The notes under the pieces: generated by a model
The model's database searches: none
The model's input: only the letters and a program-made list of their open reading frames with translations
What the model was told of the DNA's origin: nothing
Position numbers and translations under genes: made by a program
Part shown: positions 34,894 to 43,726 of the stretch, one piece after another
Position numbering within the stretch: position 1 is the first letter of the stretch
Layout: the number at the start of each line of letters is the position of its first letter
Origin: Achromobacter pestifer
GTDB lineage: Bacteria; Pseudomonadota; Gammaproteobacteria; Burkholderiales; Burkholderiaceae_B
Reading direction: 5' to 3'
Length of the DNA: 64,000 bases
NCBI RefSeq assembly: GCF_902859625.1
Contig: NZ_CADIJX010000008.1
Coordinates: 1 to 64,000, forward strand

Positions 34894-34908
34894 TTGCGTT
34901 TATCGCAA
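34894..34908. promoter_or_regulatory. LysR-type inverted repeat
   Basis: TTGCG-TTTAT-CGCAA lies in the 97-bp divergent spacer. It has the T-N11-A architecture of LysR boxes (15 bp, centre A+T-rich). A related TTGCAACGCA follows at about 34916. Confidence 0.5.
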
Positions 34909-34978
34909 CATGATATTGCAACGCATGGCCGCGCGTCCGGCCTAGACTGGCGGTTTCCCCGGTATTTCACGACCCGTC

Positions 34979-36115
34979 ATGCCCACCCCTCACTATCTTG
35001 ACCCGCTGACCGGCGGCCACTATCCGATCACCGACGCCCGCTGGTGTTCCGACGCCGGGACGCCGCTGATGGTCTCGCCCTTGCCGGGCATCTCGCGCGA
35101 TGACATTGATACCCGCGAGCGTTCCATTTGGCGGTATCGCGCCGCGTTGCCGCAGGATATTGCAATGCCGGTGTCGATGGGCGAGGGGGGCACGCCGATG
35201 GTCGAACGCGCCTGGGGCGGCTTGCGGCCGCATTTCAAATTGGAGTGGTTCAACCCGACTTGCAGCTTCAAGGATCGGGGCGCGGCGGTCATGCTGTCGT
35301 GGTTGCGCCAGATCGGCATTTCCGCCGTGGCCGAGGACAGCTCGGGCAACGGCGGTGCGGCCATCGCGGCGTTTGGCGCGGCGGCGGGCATGGGTGTCAC
35401 CATCTTTGCGCCGGCCTACACGTCCACGGCCAAGGTGGCGCAGATTCGCGCGTTTGGCGCCGATGTGCGTCTGGTGGAAGGCCCGCGCGAGAATTCGCAG
35501 ACTGAAGCCATCCGCGCTTCCCAAGATATTTTCTACGCCAGCCACAACTGGCAGCCGTTCTTCTTGCAGGGCACCAAATCCATCGCCTACGAGATGTGGG
35601 AGGACTTCGGTTTCCAGGCCCCTGACAACATCGTGATTCCGGCCGGTGCGGGCAGCAATGTCCTGGGTTGCGCGATCGGGTTTGCCGAACTGCTGGCCGC
35701 TGGCCAGATCCGCCGACTGCCGAGGCTATTCGTGGCGCAGCCATTGAACTGTTCGCCGGTGGATGCCAGCTTTCAAGCTGGCGTGGACGAGGCAGTCCCG
35801 CGCGACGTGCTGCCGACGGTGGCGGAAGGCACCGCCATCAAACACCCGGTGCGCCTGCGCGAGGTGCTGCAAGCGGTGCGAGTCAGCGGCGGCCAGACGG
35901 TCGCGGTGCCCGAGGCCGATATCGTGGCCGCCGTGAAGCGCCTGGCGCTGTCAGGCCTGTACGCGGAACCGACCAGCGCCACGGCGGCCGCGGCGCTGGA
36001 GATGCTGGAGGCGCGGGGGGCGATTCAAGCGGGCGAACGCACCGTCGTCTTGCTGACCGGAACGGGTATCAAGTCCACGCAATTCATGACGGATCTATAT
36101 TCGCCCATGCCTTGA
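34979..36115 (+). CDS. Threonine-synthase-like PLP-dependent enzyme
   Basis: The protein has 378 residues of fold type II. The Schiff-base Lys is in CSFKDRGAAVM (about residue 97). The phosphate-binding loop is SGNGGAAIAAFGAAAGM; a second glycine loop is PAGAGSN. The layout resembles threonine synthase, but the host would carry a separate thrC. This divergently regulated copy more likely acts in catabolism or detoxification of an amino acid. The substrate is unknown. Confidence 0.85.
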   Translation: MPTPHYLDPLTGGHYPITDARWCSDAGTPLMVSPLPGISRDDIDTRERSIWRYRAALPQDIAMPVSMGEGGTPMVERAWGGLRPHFKLEWFNPTCSFKDRGAAVMLSWLRQIGISAVAEDSSGNGGAAIAAFGAAAGMGVTIFAPAYTSTAKVAQIRAFGADVRLVEGPRENSQTEAIRASQDIFYASHNWQPFFLQGTKSIAYEMWEDFGFQAPDNIVIPAGAGSNVLGCAIGFAELLAAGQIRRLPRLFVAQPLNCSPVDASFQAGVDEAVPRDVLPTVAEGTAIKHPVRLREVLQAVRVSGGQTVAVPEADIVAAVKRLALSGLYAEPTSATAAAALEMLEARGAIQAGERTVVLLTGTGIKSTQFMTDLYSPMP

Positions 36116-36145
36116 GCACGACGCGGGCGGTGCCCGTGCCGTTGG

Positions 36146-36565
36146 TCAGCTGACCAGGGCTGCGGCAGCCGCGACGGGTTCCGCTGCGACGGCGGGTTCC
36201 GGCGTTGGCGCGAAGACGCGCAGCCGATGGCCGTCGGGGTCCAGCGCGACAAAGGTGCGCCCGAAATCCATGTTGGTGGGGGCTTGCAGGATGGGCAGGC
36301 CGCGCAGGCTCCAGTCCACATGGCGCTGGTTCAGGGTGTCGGCGTCGGCCACGGTAAAGGCCAGTTCAGAGGCGCCGCCGCGTCCGGCGGCAGCCGGCTC
36401 CACGGCGTGGCGCGACCACAGGCCCAGCATCAGCCCGGAATCCAGTTTGAACAAGGCAAACGTGGGCGAGCTGTCGATGGGAGACCGTTGCAGCAGCGCG
36501 CTGTAGAACGTCGCGCTGGCCTGGGGCTTTTCGACGTAGAAGATGACAAAGTTGGTGTCGGACAT
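36146..36565 (-). CDS. VOC-family (glyoxalase/bleomycin-resistance-like) protein
   Basis: The protein has 139 residues of paired beta-alpha-beta-beta-beta units (NFVIFYVEKPQASATFYSALL, then MDFGRTFVALDPDGHRLRVF). It is a small metalloenzyme or binding protein; the substrate is unknown. It lies downstream of, and in the same direction as, the YafY-type regulator, so it is probably its target. Confidence 0.85.
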   Translation of the reverse strand: MSDTNFVIFYVEKPQASATFYSALLQRSPIDSSPTFALFKLDSGLMLGLWSRHAVEPAAAGRGGASELAFTVADADTLNQRHVDWSLRGLPILQAPTNMDFGRTFVALDPDGHRLRVFAPTPEPAVAAEPVAAAAALVS

Positions 36566-36634
36566 GATGCGCTCCTGGTGGTTGATGCGCTCATGGTAGG
36601 CAGGGGTACTGTCAGTTTTTGGCAGTAGTCTGAA

Positions 36635-37324
36635 TCAGCATTTCTTCGGTTCGTGGTTGATCGCGCGCCAATCCTTCAGCAAGGCGTGCCGCCGTCTCGG
36701 GTAGCGGTCACCCAGGGTCAGGGTGGCGATGCGATCGGTGCGGAAATGCCGGAAATCCTGGCGTAGTTCGCACCACGCCATGACCAGGCGCACGCTGTCG
36801 AAAAACCCTAGCGCAAAGGGCCAGACCACGCGGGCGGAATCCGATCCCTTGTCGTCGCGGTAGTGGATTTCCAGCTTGTGCTCGGTGCGGATTGCCTGGC
36901 GGATCAAGGCCACGTCGACCCGGTCGATGACTGGGAACGTAGTGGGGCCGACCAGAAGCGGGATGGCGTCCAGCTCGTCGCGCAGTTCCTGCGGCAGCAC
37001 GGCGCCAATCTTGGCCAGCGCGTTGCTTGCGGCCAGGCCCAGCCGTTCGTCCGAGCGGCCGGCCACCCAGCGGGTGCCCAGCACCAGGGCTTCGATTTCC
37101 TCGGTGCTGAACATCAGGGGCGGCAGCATGAAGCCGGGGCGCAGCACATAGCCCACCCCGGGCTCGCCCTCGATCTCGGCGCCCTGGCATTGCAGCGTTG
37201 CAATGTCCCGGTAGAGCGTGCGCAGGCTGATGCCCATTTCATCGGCCAACCGATGCCCGCTGACGGGCAGGCGGTGGCGGCGCAGGGTCTGGAGCAATTC
37301 CAGCAGTCGTTCAGTGCGGGACAT
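36635..37324 (-). CDS. YafY/DeoR-like regulator with WYL domain
   Basis: The protein has 229 residues. An HTH_11 domain (RTERLLELLQTLRRHRLPVSG, GISLRTLYRDIATL) is joined to a WYL domain (KLEIHYRDDKGSDSARVVWPF). WYL domains bind nucleic acid or nucleotide-like ligands. In many genomes this type sits with a VOC gene, as here. Confidence 0.9.
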   Translation of the reverse strand: MSRTERLLELLQTLRRHRLPVSGHRLADEMGISLRTLYRDIATLQCQGAEIEGEPGVGYVLRPGFMLPPLMFSTEEIEALVLGTRWVAGRSDERLGLAASNALAKIGAVLPQELRDELDAIPLLVGPTTFPVIDRVDVALIRQAIRTEHKLEIHYRDDKGSDSARVVWPFALGFFDSVRLVMAWCELRQDFRHFRTDRIATLTLGDRYPRRRHALLKDWRAINHEPKKC

Positions 37325-37378
37325 GGCGGGGTGGAGGCGTTGAATGGCGTAATGCTGCCATGAAATGGCAGCAAGCGT

Positions 37379-38359
37379 TCACTCGAACGGCAGGCCGATC
37401 AGCCAGTCGTGCACGCGCGCCGCCAGGTCCAGGCTGTTGCGGTCCATCATCAGCATGTGGGAATTGCCGGCGATGCCCACGTCCGGCAGCGACAGCACGG
37501 TGACGCAGGGGTAGCGCTGCGCGAATTGCCGTATCCGCTCGCGCATGTGCGGCCAGCGCGGGTCGGTATCCATGTTGTCGCCCATCACGATCAGCGTGGG
37601 CGTGCGGTAATCGGCGTCGGGCGCAAGCAGGGGGATGCTGGCGGGCTCCAAGGCCACGACGGCGCACACGCGGTCGGGCTGGGCCAGCGCCGCACGGATG
37701 CCGAAGACGCCCGCTTGCGAGTGGCAGACAACGATCATGCGCCCGACGTGTTCCAGCAAGGCCAGATAGCCCCGCAGGATGGCTGCGTCGGTGTGAACCC
37801 AGCGCGGCACCATCTGGGCGGCCAGCCGGTCGAAAGCGTCCACCGGGAACTGCGTGTTCGGATAGGCGCTGTCCGGCCCCGGGCGCGTGCCGGGCTGGCC
37901 GATGCGGAAGCGGGTGTAGCAGTCTTCGCGCGTTTGCACGATTGGGGCGGCGGGCCAGATTTCGGGCACCAGGGCATAACCCGAGCGGCCGCGTTCTACT
38001 GCGTCGCACAAATAGGCGTCCCAACCGCGTCGCAAAAAGGCGTTCAGCCATCCCTCACGCCCATCCGGCGTGGTTTCCCAGGCGGCGCCCGTCATGCCGC
38101 CGCCATGCCAGAAGGCCAAGGGCGGCCGGCCGCTGGCGGGTTCTGACAGGAAGTACTGCGCATACATCTGTTCAACGCGATAGGTGCCGTTCGGGTCGAG
38201 CGCGACCGGCTGGCCGCCTTCCGCCATGACGACCTGGCGCGACGGCAGGCCCGACAGCCGCACGTCGTGACCGCCGACGTGGAACGAGCCCATGTCGCGC
38301 AGACGGATGGGCGCCAGCCCGTCTGCTTGGCGCGTGCCTTGCGTGGCGTCCGCCGCCAT
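37379..38359 (-). CDS. Alpha/beta hydrolase
   Basis: The protein has 326 residues. The ATG at 38359 overlaps the stop of the TctC gene (TGATG), so translation is coupled. Oxyanion region LAFWHGGGMTGAAWE, nucleophile VVCHSQAG (Ser), a late acid in LIVMGDNMDTD and His in GNSHMLMMD form a complete triad. It is probably an esterase acting on the compound bound by the upstream TctC protein. Confidence 0.87.
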   Translation of the reverse strand: MAADATQGTRQADGLAPIRLRDMGSFHVGGHDVRLSGLPSRQVVMAEGGQPVALDPNGTYRVEQMYAQYFLSEPASGRPPLAFWHGGGMTGAAWETTPDGREGWLNAFLRRGWDAYLCDAVERGRSGYALVPEIWPAAPIVQTREDCYTRFRIGQPGTRPGPDSAYPNTQFPVDAFDRLAAQMVPRWVHTDAAILRGYLALLEHVGRMIVVCHSQAGVFGIRAALAQPDRVCAVVALEPASIPLLAPDADYRTPTLIVMGDNMDTDPRWPHMRERIRQFAQRYPCVTVLSLPDVGIAGNSHMLMMDRNSLDLAARVHDWLIGLPFE

Positions 38360-39384
38360 CACTCTGCCTTGATGTGGTTGGCCTGGATGACGTCCTTCCA
38401 GCGGGCGGTTTCGGCAAGGACGAAATCGCCCAGCGCCTGGCGCGACCCGGCGGCGGTTTCCACGCCCAGTTCGCGCATCTTGGCGGCGACTTCGGGCGCG
38501 GTCAGCGCACTGGTGAATGCATCGTGCAGGGTGGCCAGCGTGGCGTCGGGCGTGCGGGCCGGGGCCATGACGCCGAACCAAGGGGTGATCAGGAAATCAG
38601 GAACACCGCTTTCCGCGAAGGTCGGCACGTCCGGAATCGCGGGTGCGCGCTTGCTGCTGGCCACGGCCAACGCACGCAGCTTGCCCGCGCGGATGTTCGC
38701 CAGCGACGCCGGCAGGTTGTCGAAATACATGTCCACCTGCCCGCCCAGCAGGTCGGCGGCAACTTGTCCCGCGCCCTTGTAGGGAATATGCGCCAGGTCG
38801 ATGCCGGCACGCTGCTTGAGCAGTTCAGTGGCCAGATGGGCTGAGCCGCCCACGCCGGACGAGGCCGAATTCAGCTTGCCGGGGTTGGCACGGGCATAGG
38901 CCAGTAATTCAGGCAGCGTTTTGGCGGGCACGTTGGGGTTCACGACCAGCACGCTGGGCACGGTGCCAATCATGGCGACGGGCTCGAAATCCTTGACGAT
39001 GTCGTACGGCGCAGGTTGATAGAGCGAAGGCGCCACGGTGCAGCCGAACGCGCACATCAGCAGCGTATAGCCGTCTGGCGCGGCGCGCGCCACGGCCTGC
39101 GCGCCGATGTTGCCACCGGCGCCCGCGCGGTTCTCCACGATCAGGGGCTGCCCCAGGCGCTTGGCCAGGTTTTCGCTCAGGATGCGCGCCAGGATGTCCG
39201 GCGTGCCACCGGCGGGGAACGGCACCACCAGCGTGATCGGCCGGGCCGGAAAGTCAGCGGCGGCGGCTGGCGGGGCGGCGCCCAGCACCAAGGCCGCGCC
39301 GGTCAGCGCGAAGCGGGCGGCAAGCACCCAATGGCGGGGGGAGGCCGCGCGCCAACGCGCGGCGATCAGGCGTAGAGGGCCCAT
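38359..39384 (-). CDS. TctC/Bug-family solute-binding protein
   Basis: The protein has 341 residues from the ATG at 39384 (AGGAGA upstream). A signal peptide ends AAAADFPARP. The Bug family text is PITLVVPFPAGGTPDILAR, VENRAGAGGNIGAQAVA and GGQVDMYFDNLPA. These periplasmic proteins bind carboxylates for tripartite TctAB transporters or for signalling. No tctAB is adjacent. It pairs with the overlapping hydrolase gene and is divergent from a LysR gene. Confidence 0.92.
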   Translation of the reverse strand: MGPLRLIAARWRAASPRHWVLAARFALTGAALVLGAAPPAAAADFPARPITLVVPFPAGGTPDILARILSENLAKRLGQPLIVENRAGAGGNIGAQAVARAAPDGYTLLMCAFGCTVAPSLYQPAPYDIVKDFEPVAMIGTVPSVLVVNPNVPAKTLPELLAYARANPGKLNSASSGVGGSAHLATELLKQRAGIDLAHIPYKGAGQVAADLLGGQVDMYFDNLPASLANIRAGKLRALAVASSKRAPAIPDVPTFAESGVPDFLITPWFGVMAPARTPDATLATLHDAFTSALTAPEVAAKMRELGVETAAGSRQALGDFVLAETARWKDVIQANHIKAE

Positions 39385-39480
39385 TGGGAAAGTCTCCTGC
39401 GTGTCGGGTGCAAAATGCCCGATCTGGCGGCGACTGTAGCCAAGCCCGGCCGCGCTGCCCAATGCCGGAAATGCAAGCAG

Positions 39481-39528
39481 GCTATATCAATATCGATATA
39501 GCACTTTAAATACATGCGTTTCACGCAT
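39481..39528. promoter_or_regulatory. Two inverted repeats in the TctC/LysR divergent spacer
   Basis: GCTATATC-AATATC-GATATAGC at 39481-39502 and ATGCG-TTTCA-CGCAT at 39514-39528 are both perfect. They precede the LysR start at 39540 and lie about 100 bp upstream of tctC, as expected for autoregulatory and activating LysR sites. Confidence 0.55.
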
Positions 39529-39539
39529 AGCATGCGGGA

Positions 39540-40496
39540 ATGAGCGACACCCAACCCCTGCCCCATCTGCGCCGGCTGGACATGAACCTGCTATTGACGT
39601 TCGATGTCCTGATGCGCACGCGCAGCGCCACGGCCAGTTCGGCCTTGCTGCACAAGACCCAGCCCGCCATCAGCCGCGATCTGGCACGCTTGCGCCACCG
39701 GCTGGAAGACCCGCTGCTGGTGGTGGTGAAAGGGCGCTTCATCCCGACTGAGCGGGCGCTGGAACTGCATGCGACGGTACACGACGCGCTGGCGCAGATT
39801 GAATCCGTGCTGCGTCCGCCCGAGGCCTTCGATCCCGCGCGGGCCAGCGGCGTGGTCAACATCGGAACCGGCGCGCATAGCGAGATTCTGCTGGCCGCGC
39901 CCTTGCTGGAGCGCTTGCATCGTCTGGCGCCGGGCCTGACGCTGCGTTTCCAGTCGGTGCATGGGGATTTCGTGCCAGACGATCTGGACGCCGAACGGCT
40001 GGACATCGCCATCGGCTTGTTCGGCAAGGTGCCCGCGCGATTTCACCGCGACACGCTATTGCACGACCGGCGGGTGTGCGTCGTATCGTCACGGCATCCC
40101 TGGGCCGGCCGCAAAGCCTTGACCCTGGCCGATCTGTCCGCCATCAAGTGGTTCGCGTTTGCGCAGATGTATGGCCGGGAAACCAACTTTGACCGGGCCT
40201 TGAAGCCGGACGCCGCGCGCCTGGAGTTCTCGGCGTACTTATCGGGCTTCGGCATCACGCCCTATGTGCTGCTTGATACGGACTACGCCACCACCATGCC
40301 AGCCTGCGTGGCGCAGGCGCATGGCCGGCATTTTCCGCTGGCGGTGCTGGAACTGCCCGCGCGCTTGCGCAAGATCGAGTTCGTGATGGTGTGGGCGCGG
40401 CGCCAGCACACGTCGCCGCAACAGGCGTGGCTGCGCGACCAGATCCGGCAGGTGCTGCAAGAGCGCGTGGGCGCTCTTGCAGCCGAGGCGGCTTAA
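39540..40496 (+). CDS. LysR-family regulator, divergent from TctC-hydrolase pair
   Basis: The protein has 318 residues with a NodD-like N-terminus (LRRLDMNLLLTFDVLMRTRS, LHKTQPAISRDLARLRHRL) and an effector domain. It probably regulates the divergent TctC/hydrolase operon through the palindromes in the spacer. Its stop overlaps the convergent gene end by 4 bp. Confidence 0.92.
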   Translation: MSDTQPLPHLRRLDMNLLLTFDVLMRTRSATASSALLHKTQPAISRDLARLRHRLEDPLLVVVKGRFIPTERALELHATVHDALAQIESVLRPPEAFDPARASGVVNIGTGAHSEILLAAPLLERLHRLAPGLTLRFQSVHGDFVPDDLDAERLDIAIGLFGKVPARFHRDTLLHDRRVCVVSSRHPWAGRKALTLADLSAIKWFAFAQMYGRETNFDRALKPDAARLEFSAYLSGFGITPYVLLDTDYATTMPACVAQAHGRHFPLAVLELPARLRKIEFVMVWARRQHTSPQQAWLRDQIRQVLQERVGALAAEAA

Positions 40497-41353
40497 GAGC
40501 CGATCTTCTTGCCCGTGGCCACGTCGATGACCGAGCCGTCTTCCAGGCTGACGCGATAGATCTCGCGGACGACGTTGCCGGCAAAGCCGATCTCGACGAT
40601 GGACACGTCCTTGAACGTGGTGTTGATGCCGTCAGGCAGCACGGCGTTGAACTTGTCGGACTCCTGCTTCATGGCGTCCTGCAAGCGGGTGTCGTAAAGG
40701 GCCATGCTGTAGACCAGCGTGGTGTGCGGGTTGTGGGCGCGCACTTCCTTGCCGTCCTGCATGATGTTGACGCCGCTGACGCCCAGCGTCTTCACCAGAT
40801 CGCGGCCAGCGTCGCTCATCTTGGCGTAGACCGGGCCCGTCACGCGCGGCAGCGGGCCGTCGCGCAAGGGAGCCATCGCGGCGGTGGCGACGGTGTTGTA
40901 GCGCATCATGTCTTCAAAGCCCTGGCCGCTTTTGACCACGCCCAGGTCCAACCACCACGGGTGGCCCGCGCCCTTGGCGGCTTCCGTCGGGTAGAAGGTC
41001 TTCAGCGTGACCTGCAACGGGGCGGGGGGCTTGGGCAGCGCCTTGAGCATGCGGGCAGGTGTTTCCGCGTCGGCGCTGTGGATGTGGACCACGGTGACGT
41101 GCGGCATGTTGGGTGTTTCGGCCTCGGTCTTCAGGCCCAGCGCCAGCAGGTCTTGCTTGAGCGTGCCGTTGATCTTGGCGTCCAGTACGGCATTGACGTC
41201 TTGCGGCAGGCGGTAGACCACGCCGTAGGTGGCCTTGTGGGCGCGGAACTCCGGCTTGTCCAGGGCGCTGTTGTCGATGGGGGCCGCAGCGTGGGCGGCG
41301 AACGAGGTGGCGAACAGGCCGACAGCGGCCAGGTGGAATGCACGTTTGATCAT
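40493..41353 (-). CDS. Exported 2H-phosphoesterase-like protein
   Basis: The protein has 286 residues from the ATG at 41353 (AAGGGA upstream). A signal peptide (MIKRAFHLAAVGLFATSFAAHA) is clear. The mature part has two H-x-T-x motifs, HVTV at 85-88 and HTTL at 210-213, each in a hydrophobic strand, as in the 2H phosphoesterase superfamily (cyclic phosphodiesterases, RNA ligase-like). I infer a periplasmic phosphoesterase. The family as a whole is otherwise unrecognised. Confidence 0.75.
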   Translation of the reverse strand: MIKRAFHLAAVGLFATSFAAHAAAPIDNSALDKPEFRAHKATYGVVYRLPQDVNAVLDAKINGTLKQDLLALGLKTEAETPNMPHVTVVHIHSADAETPARMLKALPKPPAPLQVTLKTFYPTEAAKGAGHPWWLDLGVVKSGQGFEDMMRYNTVATAAMAPLRDGPLPRVTGPVYAKMSDAGRDLVKTLGVSGVNIMQDGKEVRAHNPHTTLVYSMALYDTRLQDAMKQESDKFNAVLPDGINTTFKDVSIVEIGFAGNVVREIYRVSLEDGSVIDVATGKKIGS

Positions 41354-41499
41354 GGGGAATCCCTTATCGTTGTTGACGTGACCCGCGAGAGTCATCCGCA
41401 GTGTGGCCACAGCGGATGTACGGGGTATTGCACCAGTCAAAAGAATTCCGATACCAGCCGTCATCTGGCCGATAGGTGGCGGGCGCGGCCGGTATCCGG

Positions 41500-41967
41500 C
41501 TAGACCAGAAAGACGACAGCCACGATGGCAATGCCCAGCACCAGATTCACGCCGACCCAGCGGCGGATGCCCGCCATGGCCTGGCCGCCCTTCGGCCAAT
41601 CGGACGCGGCCACTGCGGCGGACAGGCGCTTGTAAAGCGCGAACCGGATATGGCCGAAGATGGCCATCATCACCACGCCGCCCGCCGCCATCAGCGTCCA
41701 GCCCAGCGGCATGAAGAAGGCGCCGCCCGTTTGCACGGCCCGGCTGGCTTCCTGCCCGATCAGCGACATGCCGGTCAGCAGGATCACCACGATGGCCACC
41801 AGCACGGCATTCAGGAAGGGGCCCAGCACCGACGCCATCAGCTTCAGGCGCACCGGCGGTTCCAACTGCGCGGCCGCCGGCCGCAGGAAACAGTGCGCAA
41901 ACAGCATGCCGCCGACCCACAGGATCACGGCGATCACGTGGATGAACTTCAAGACGCTATAGAACAT
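41500..41967 (-). CDS. CopD-like membrane protein
   Basis: The protein has 155 residues and four membrane helices. MFYSVLKFIHVIAVILWVGGMLFAHCFLRP has the His-containing first helix of CopD/DUF2269-type proteins. It may bind heme or copper. The function is unknown. It is divergent from the heme regulon, with the Fur box between. Confidence 0.82.
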   Translation of the reverse strand: MFYSVLKFIHVIAVILWVGGMLFAHCFLRPAAAQLEPPVRLKLMASVLGPFLNAVLVAIVVILLTGMSLIGQEASRAVQTGGAFFMPLGWTLMAAGGVVMMAIFGHIRFALYKRLSAAVAASDWPKGGQAMAGIRRWVGVNLVLGIAIVAVVFLV

Positions 41968-42078
41968 GGGGGGCAGCCTGTAAGAGAAGGGCCGCAGGAT
42001 GCGGCCCGGTCTGTCCCCATCATATCGCCGCAACAGAATCTCGCTTGGACTTGACCCGGATCATGGTTTTGCATTTAG

Positions 42079-42097
42079 AATGAGATTGATTTCTATT
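42079..42097. promoter_or_regulatory. Fur box upstream of hurI
   Basis: AATGAGATTGATTTCTATT is a 19-bp match to the inverted Fur consensus (GATAATGATAATCATTATC type), set in A+T-rich DNA 14-26 bp before the possible hurI starts. It fits iron repression of the heme regulon. Confidence 0.65.
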
Positions 42098-42122
42098 TGT
42101 ACATAGCGTTATGGGAGCCGTC

Positions 42123-42632
42123 GTGCCGAATCCTGTGCTCGCTTCAGGCGACGCCGTCCAACTTTTGTATCGCACTCATCATGGATGGCTGCACAACTGG
42201 TTGCGCGCGAAACTGGGCAATACCTTCGATGCGGCCGACTTGGCCCAAGATACGTTCGTCCGGGTGCTCCGCCATCGCCATGAATTGGAAGCCTTGCGCG
42301 AACCGCGCGCGTATCTGACGACGATCGCCAAGCGCCTGCTGCTGAACCATCATCGCCGCCGCTCGGTCGAGGACGCCTACCTGGAAGCGCTGGCCCTGAT
42401 GCCGGACGCCGTGGCGCCATCGGCCGAACACCGCTTGATCATCCTGGAGACGCTGCAAGAGATCGACGAGATGTTGTCGGGCTTGCCTCTGGCTGCGCGT
42501 CAGGCATTCCTGTTGGCGCAGTTGGAAGGGTTGAGCCACGGCGAAATCGCCGAGCGACTGAACGTGTCGCTGCGGACGGTGCATCGCTATATCGCTCGCG
42601 GTTTCGAGCAATGCATCATGGCGGTGACGTGA
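42123..42632 (+). CDS. hurI: FecI-like ECF sigma factor of the heme regulon
   Basis: The protein has 169 residues. Sigma region 2 (AADLAQDTFVRVLRHRHEL) and region 4 (LSHGEIAERLNVSLRTVHRYIARG) are present. I prefer the GTG at 42123, which has GGGAG at good spacing, over the ATG at 42111. Followed by a FecR-like gene and a receptor with a signalling domain, it matches HurI of Bordetella, which activates bhuR when heme binds. Confidence 0.9.
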   Translation: MPNPVLASGDAVQLLYRTHHGWLHNWLRAKLGNTFDAADLAQDTFVRVLRHRHELEALREPRAYLTTIAKRLLLNHHRRRSVEDAYLEALALMPDAVAPSAEHRLIILETLQEIDEMLSGLPLAARQAFLLAQLEGLSHGEIAERLNVSLRTVHRYIARGFEQCIMAVT

Positions 42633-43612
42633 GCGAGCCGGCGGGTGAGCTGCCCCCCGTCGCCCGCAATGTGGCGCGTGAGGCCGCGCGTTGGCTGCTG
42701 CGGCTGAGTTCTGGCCGCGCGACCGACGCGGATGTGCACGCTTGTGACCAATGGCGCGCCAGCAAGGCGGAACATGAATACGCCTGGCAGCGCGCGCAGC
42801 GCGTCAATGAACGCTTCGGCCTGATCCCGTCGGCACTCGGCATGGCGACCTTGAACCGGCCCCAGCTGCAACAGCGCCGTGCGGCCTTGAAAGCGCTGGT
42901 GGCGCTGATGGTGGCGGGCCCCCTGGGATGGGCCGCCTGGCGTGCCGATCCCCTGGACTGGACGGCCGACTATCGCAGCGGCGCCGGCGAGCGGCGCGAT
43001 GTGACGCTTGCCGACGGGTCCTCCCTGCATCTGAATACCGCCAGCGCGGTGGACATCGCGTTCGATGCCACGACGCGCCTGGTGCGACTGCGTTCGGGTG
43101 AGATCGCCGTGCATGCCGTGGCGGATGCCTTGCCGCACTCCCGGCCTTTCGTGATCCGCACGAGGCTGGGTGATATCGAGGCGATGCCATCGCGCTTTTG
43201 CGTGCGCCAGGATGGCACGCAATGCCAGATCAGCGTGCAGGAAGGCCAGGTGCGCGTCAGCAGCGGTGCGCATCCCGGACGCATGCTAAGCCTGGTGGCA
43301 GGCGAACAAGGCCGGCTGACCGATGACGGCGTGTCCGAACCATCGCCGGCCGATCCGCATGCCAGTGATTGGACGCGCGGCGTGCTGTACGCCAATCAAT
43401 TGCGTCTGGACGCTTTTGCTTCCGAGCTGGGGCGGTATCGCCGGGGCATTCTGCGCTGCGATCCCGACATCGCGCACCTGCGCCTGTCCGGCGCGTTCCA
43501 GTTGAACGACACGGACGCGGTGCTGGCCGCGTTGCCCGCGACCTTGCCGGTGGAGGTGCGCTATCGCAGCCCCTACTGGGTGACGATCGGGCCGCGTCAA
43601 GCCGCGGCGTGA
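42629..43612 (+). CDS. hurR: FecR-like anti-sigma factor
   Basis: The protein has 327 residues from a GTG at 42629 that overlaps the hurI stop (GTGA). An ATG at 42611 is also possible. It has a DUF4880-type cytoplasmic part (AREAARWLLRLSSGRATDADV, WRASKAEHEYAWQRA), one membrane helix near residue 95, and a periplasmic FecR domain (RSGAGERRDVTLADGSSLHLNTAS). It relays the receptor's signal to HurI. Confidence 0.92.
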   Translation: MSEPAGELPPVARNVAREAARWLLRLSSGRATDADVHACDQWRASKAEHEYAWQRAQRVNERFGLIPSALGMATLNRPQLQQRRAALKALVALMVAGPLGWAAWRADPLDWTADYRSGAGERRDVTLADGSSLHLNTASAVDIAFDATTRLVRLRSGEIAVHAVADALPHSRPFVIRTRLGDIEAMPSRFCVRQDGTQCQISVQEGQVRVSSGAHPGRMLSLVAGEQGRLTDDGVSEPSPADPHASDWTRGVLYANQLRLDAFASELGRYRRGILRCDPDIAHLRLSGAFQLNDTDAVLAALPATLPVEVRYRSPYWVTIGPRQAAA

Positions 43613-43726
43613 TTTTTTTCGTTGTTACAAAATACCGGCGCCCCAGCTGTCCGATTCGCGATTCACGAGGGTCATGGTCTGTATAGGCAAACAAATGCCG
43701 ATACCCGTTGGATCGAAAGGACGACC

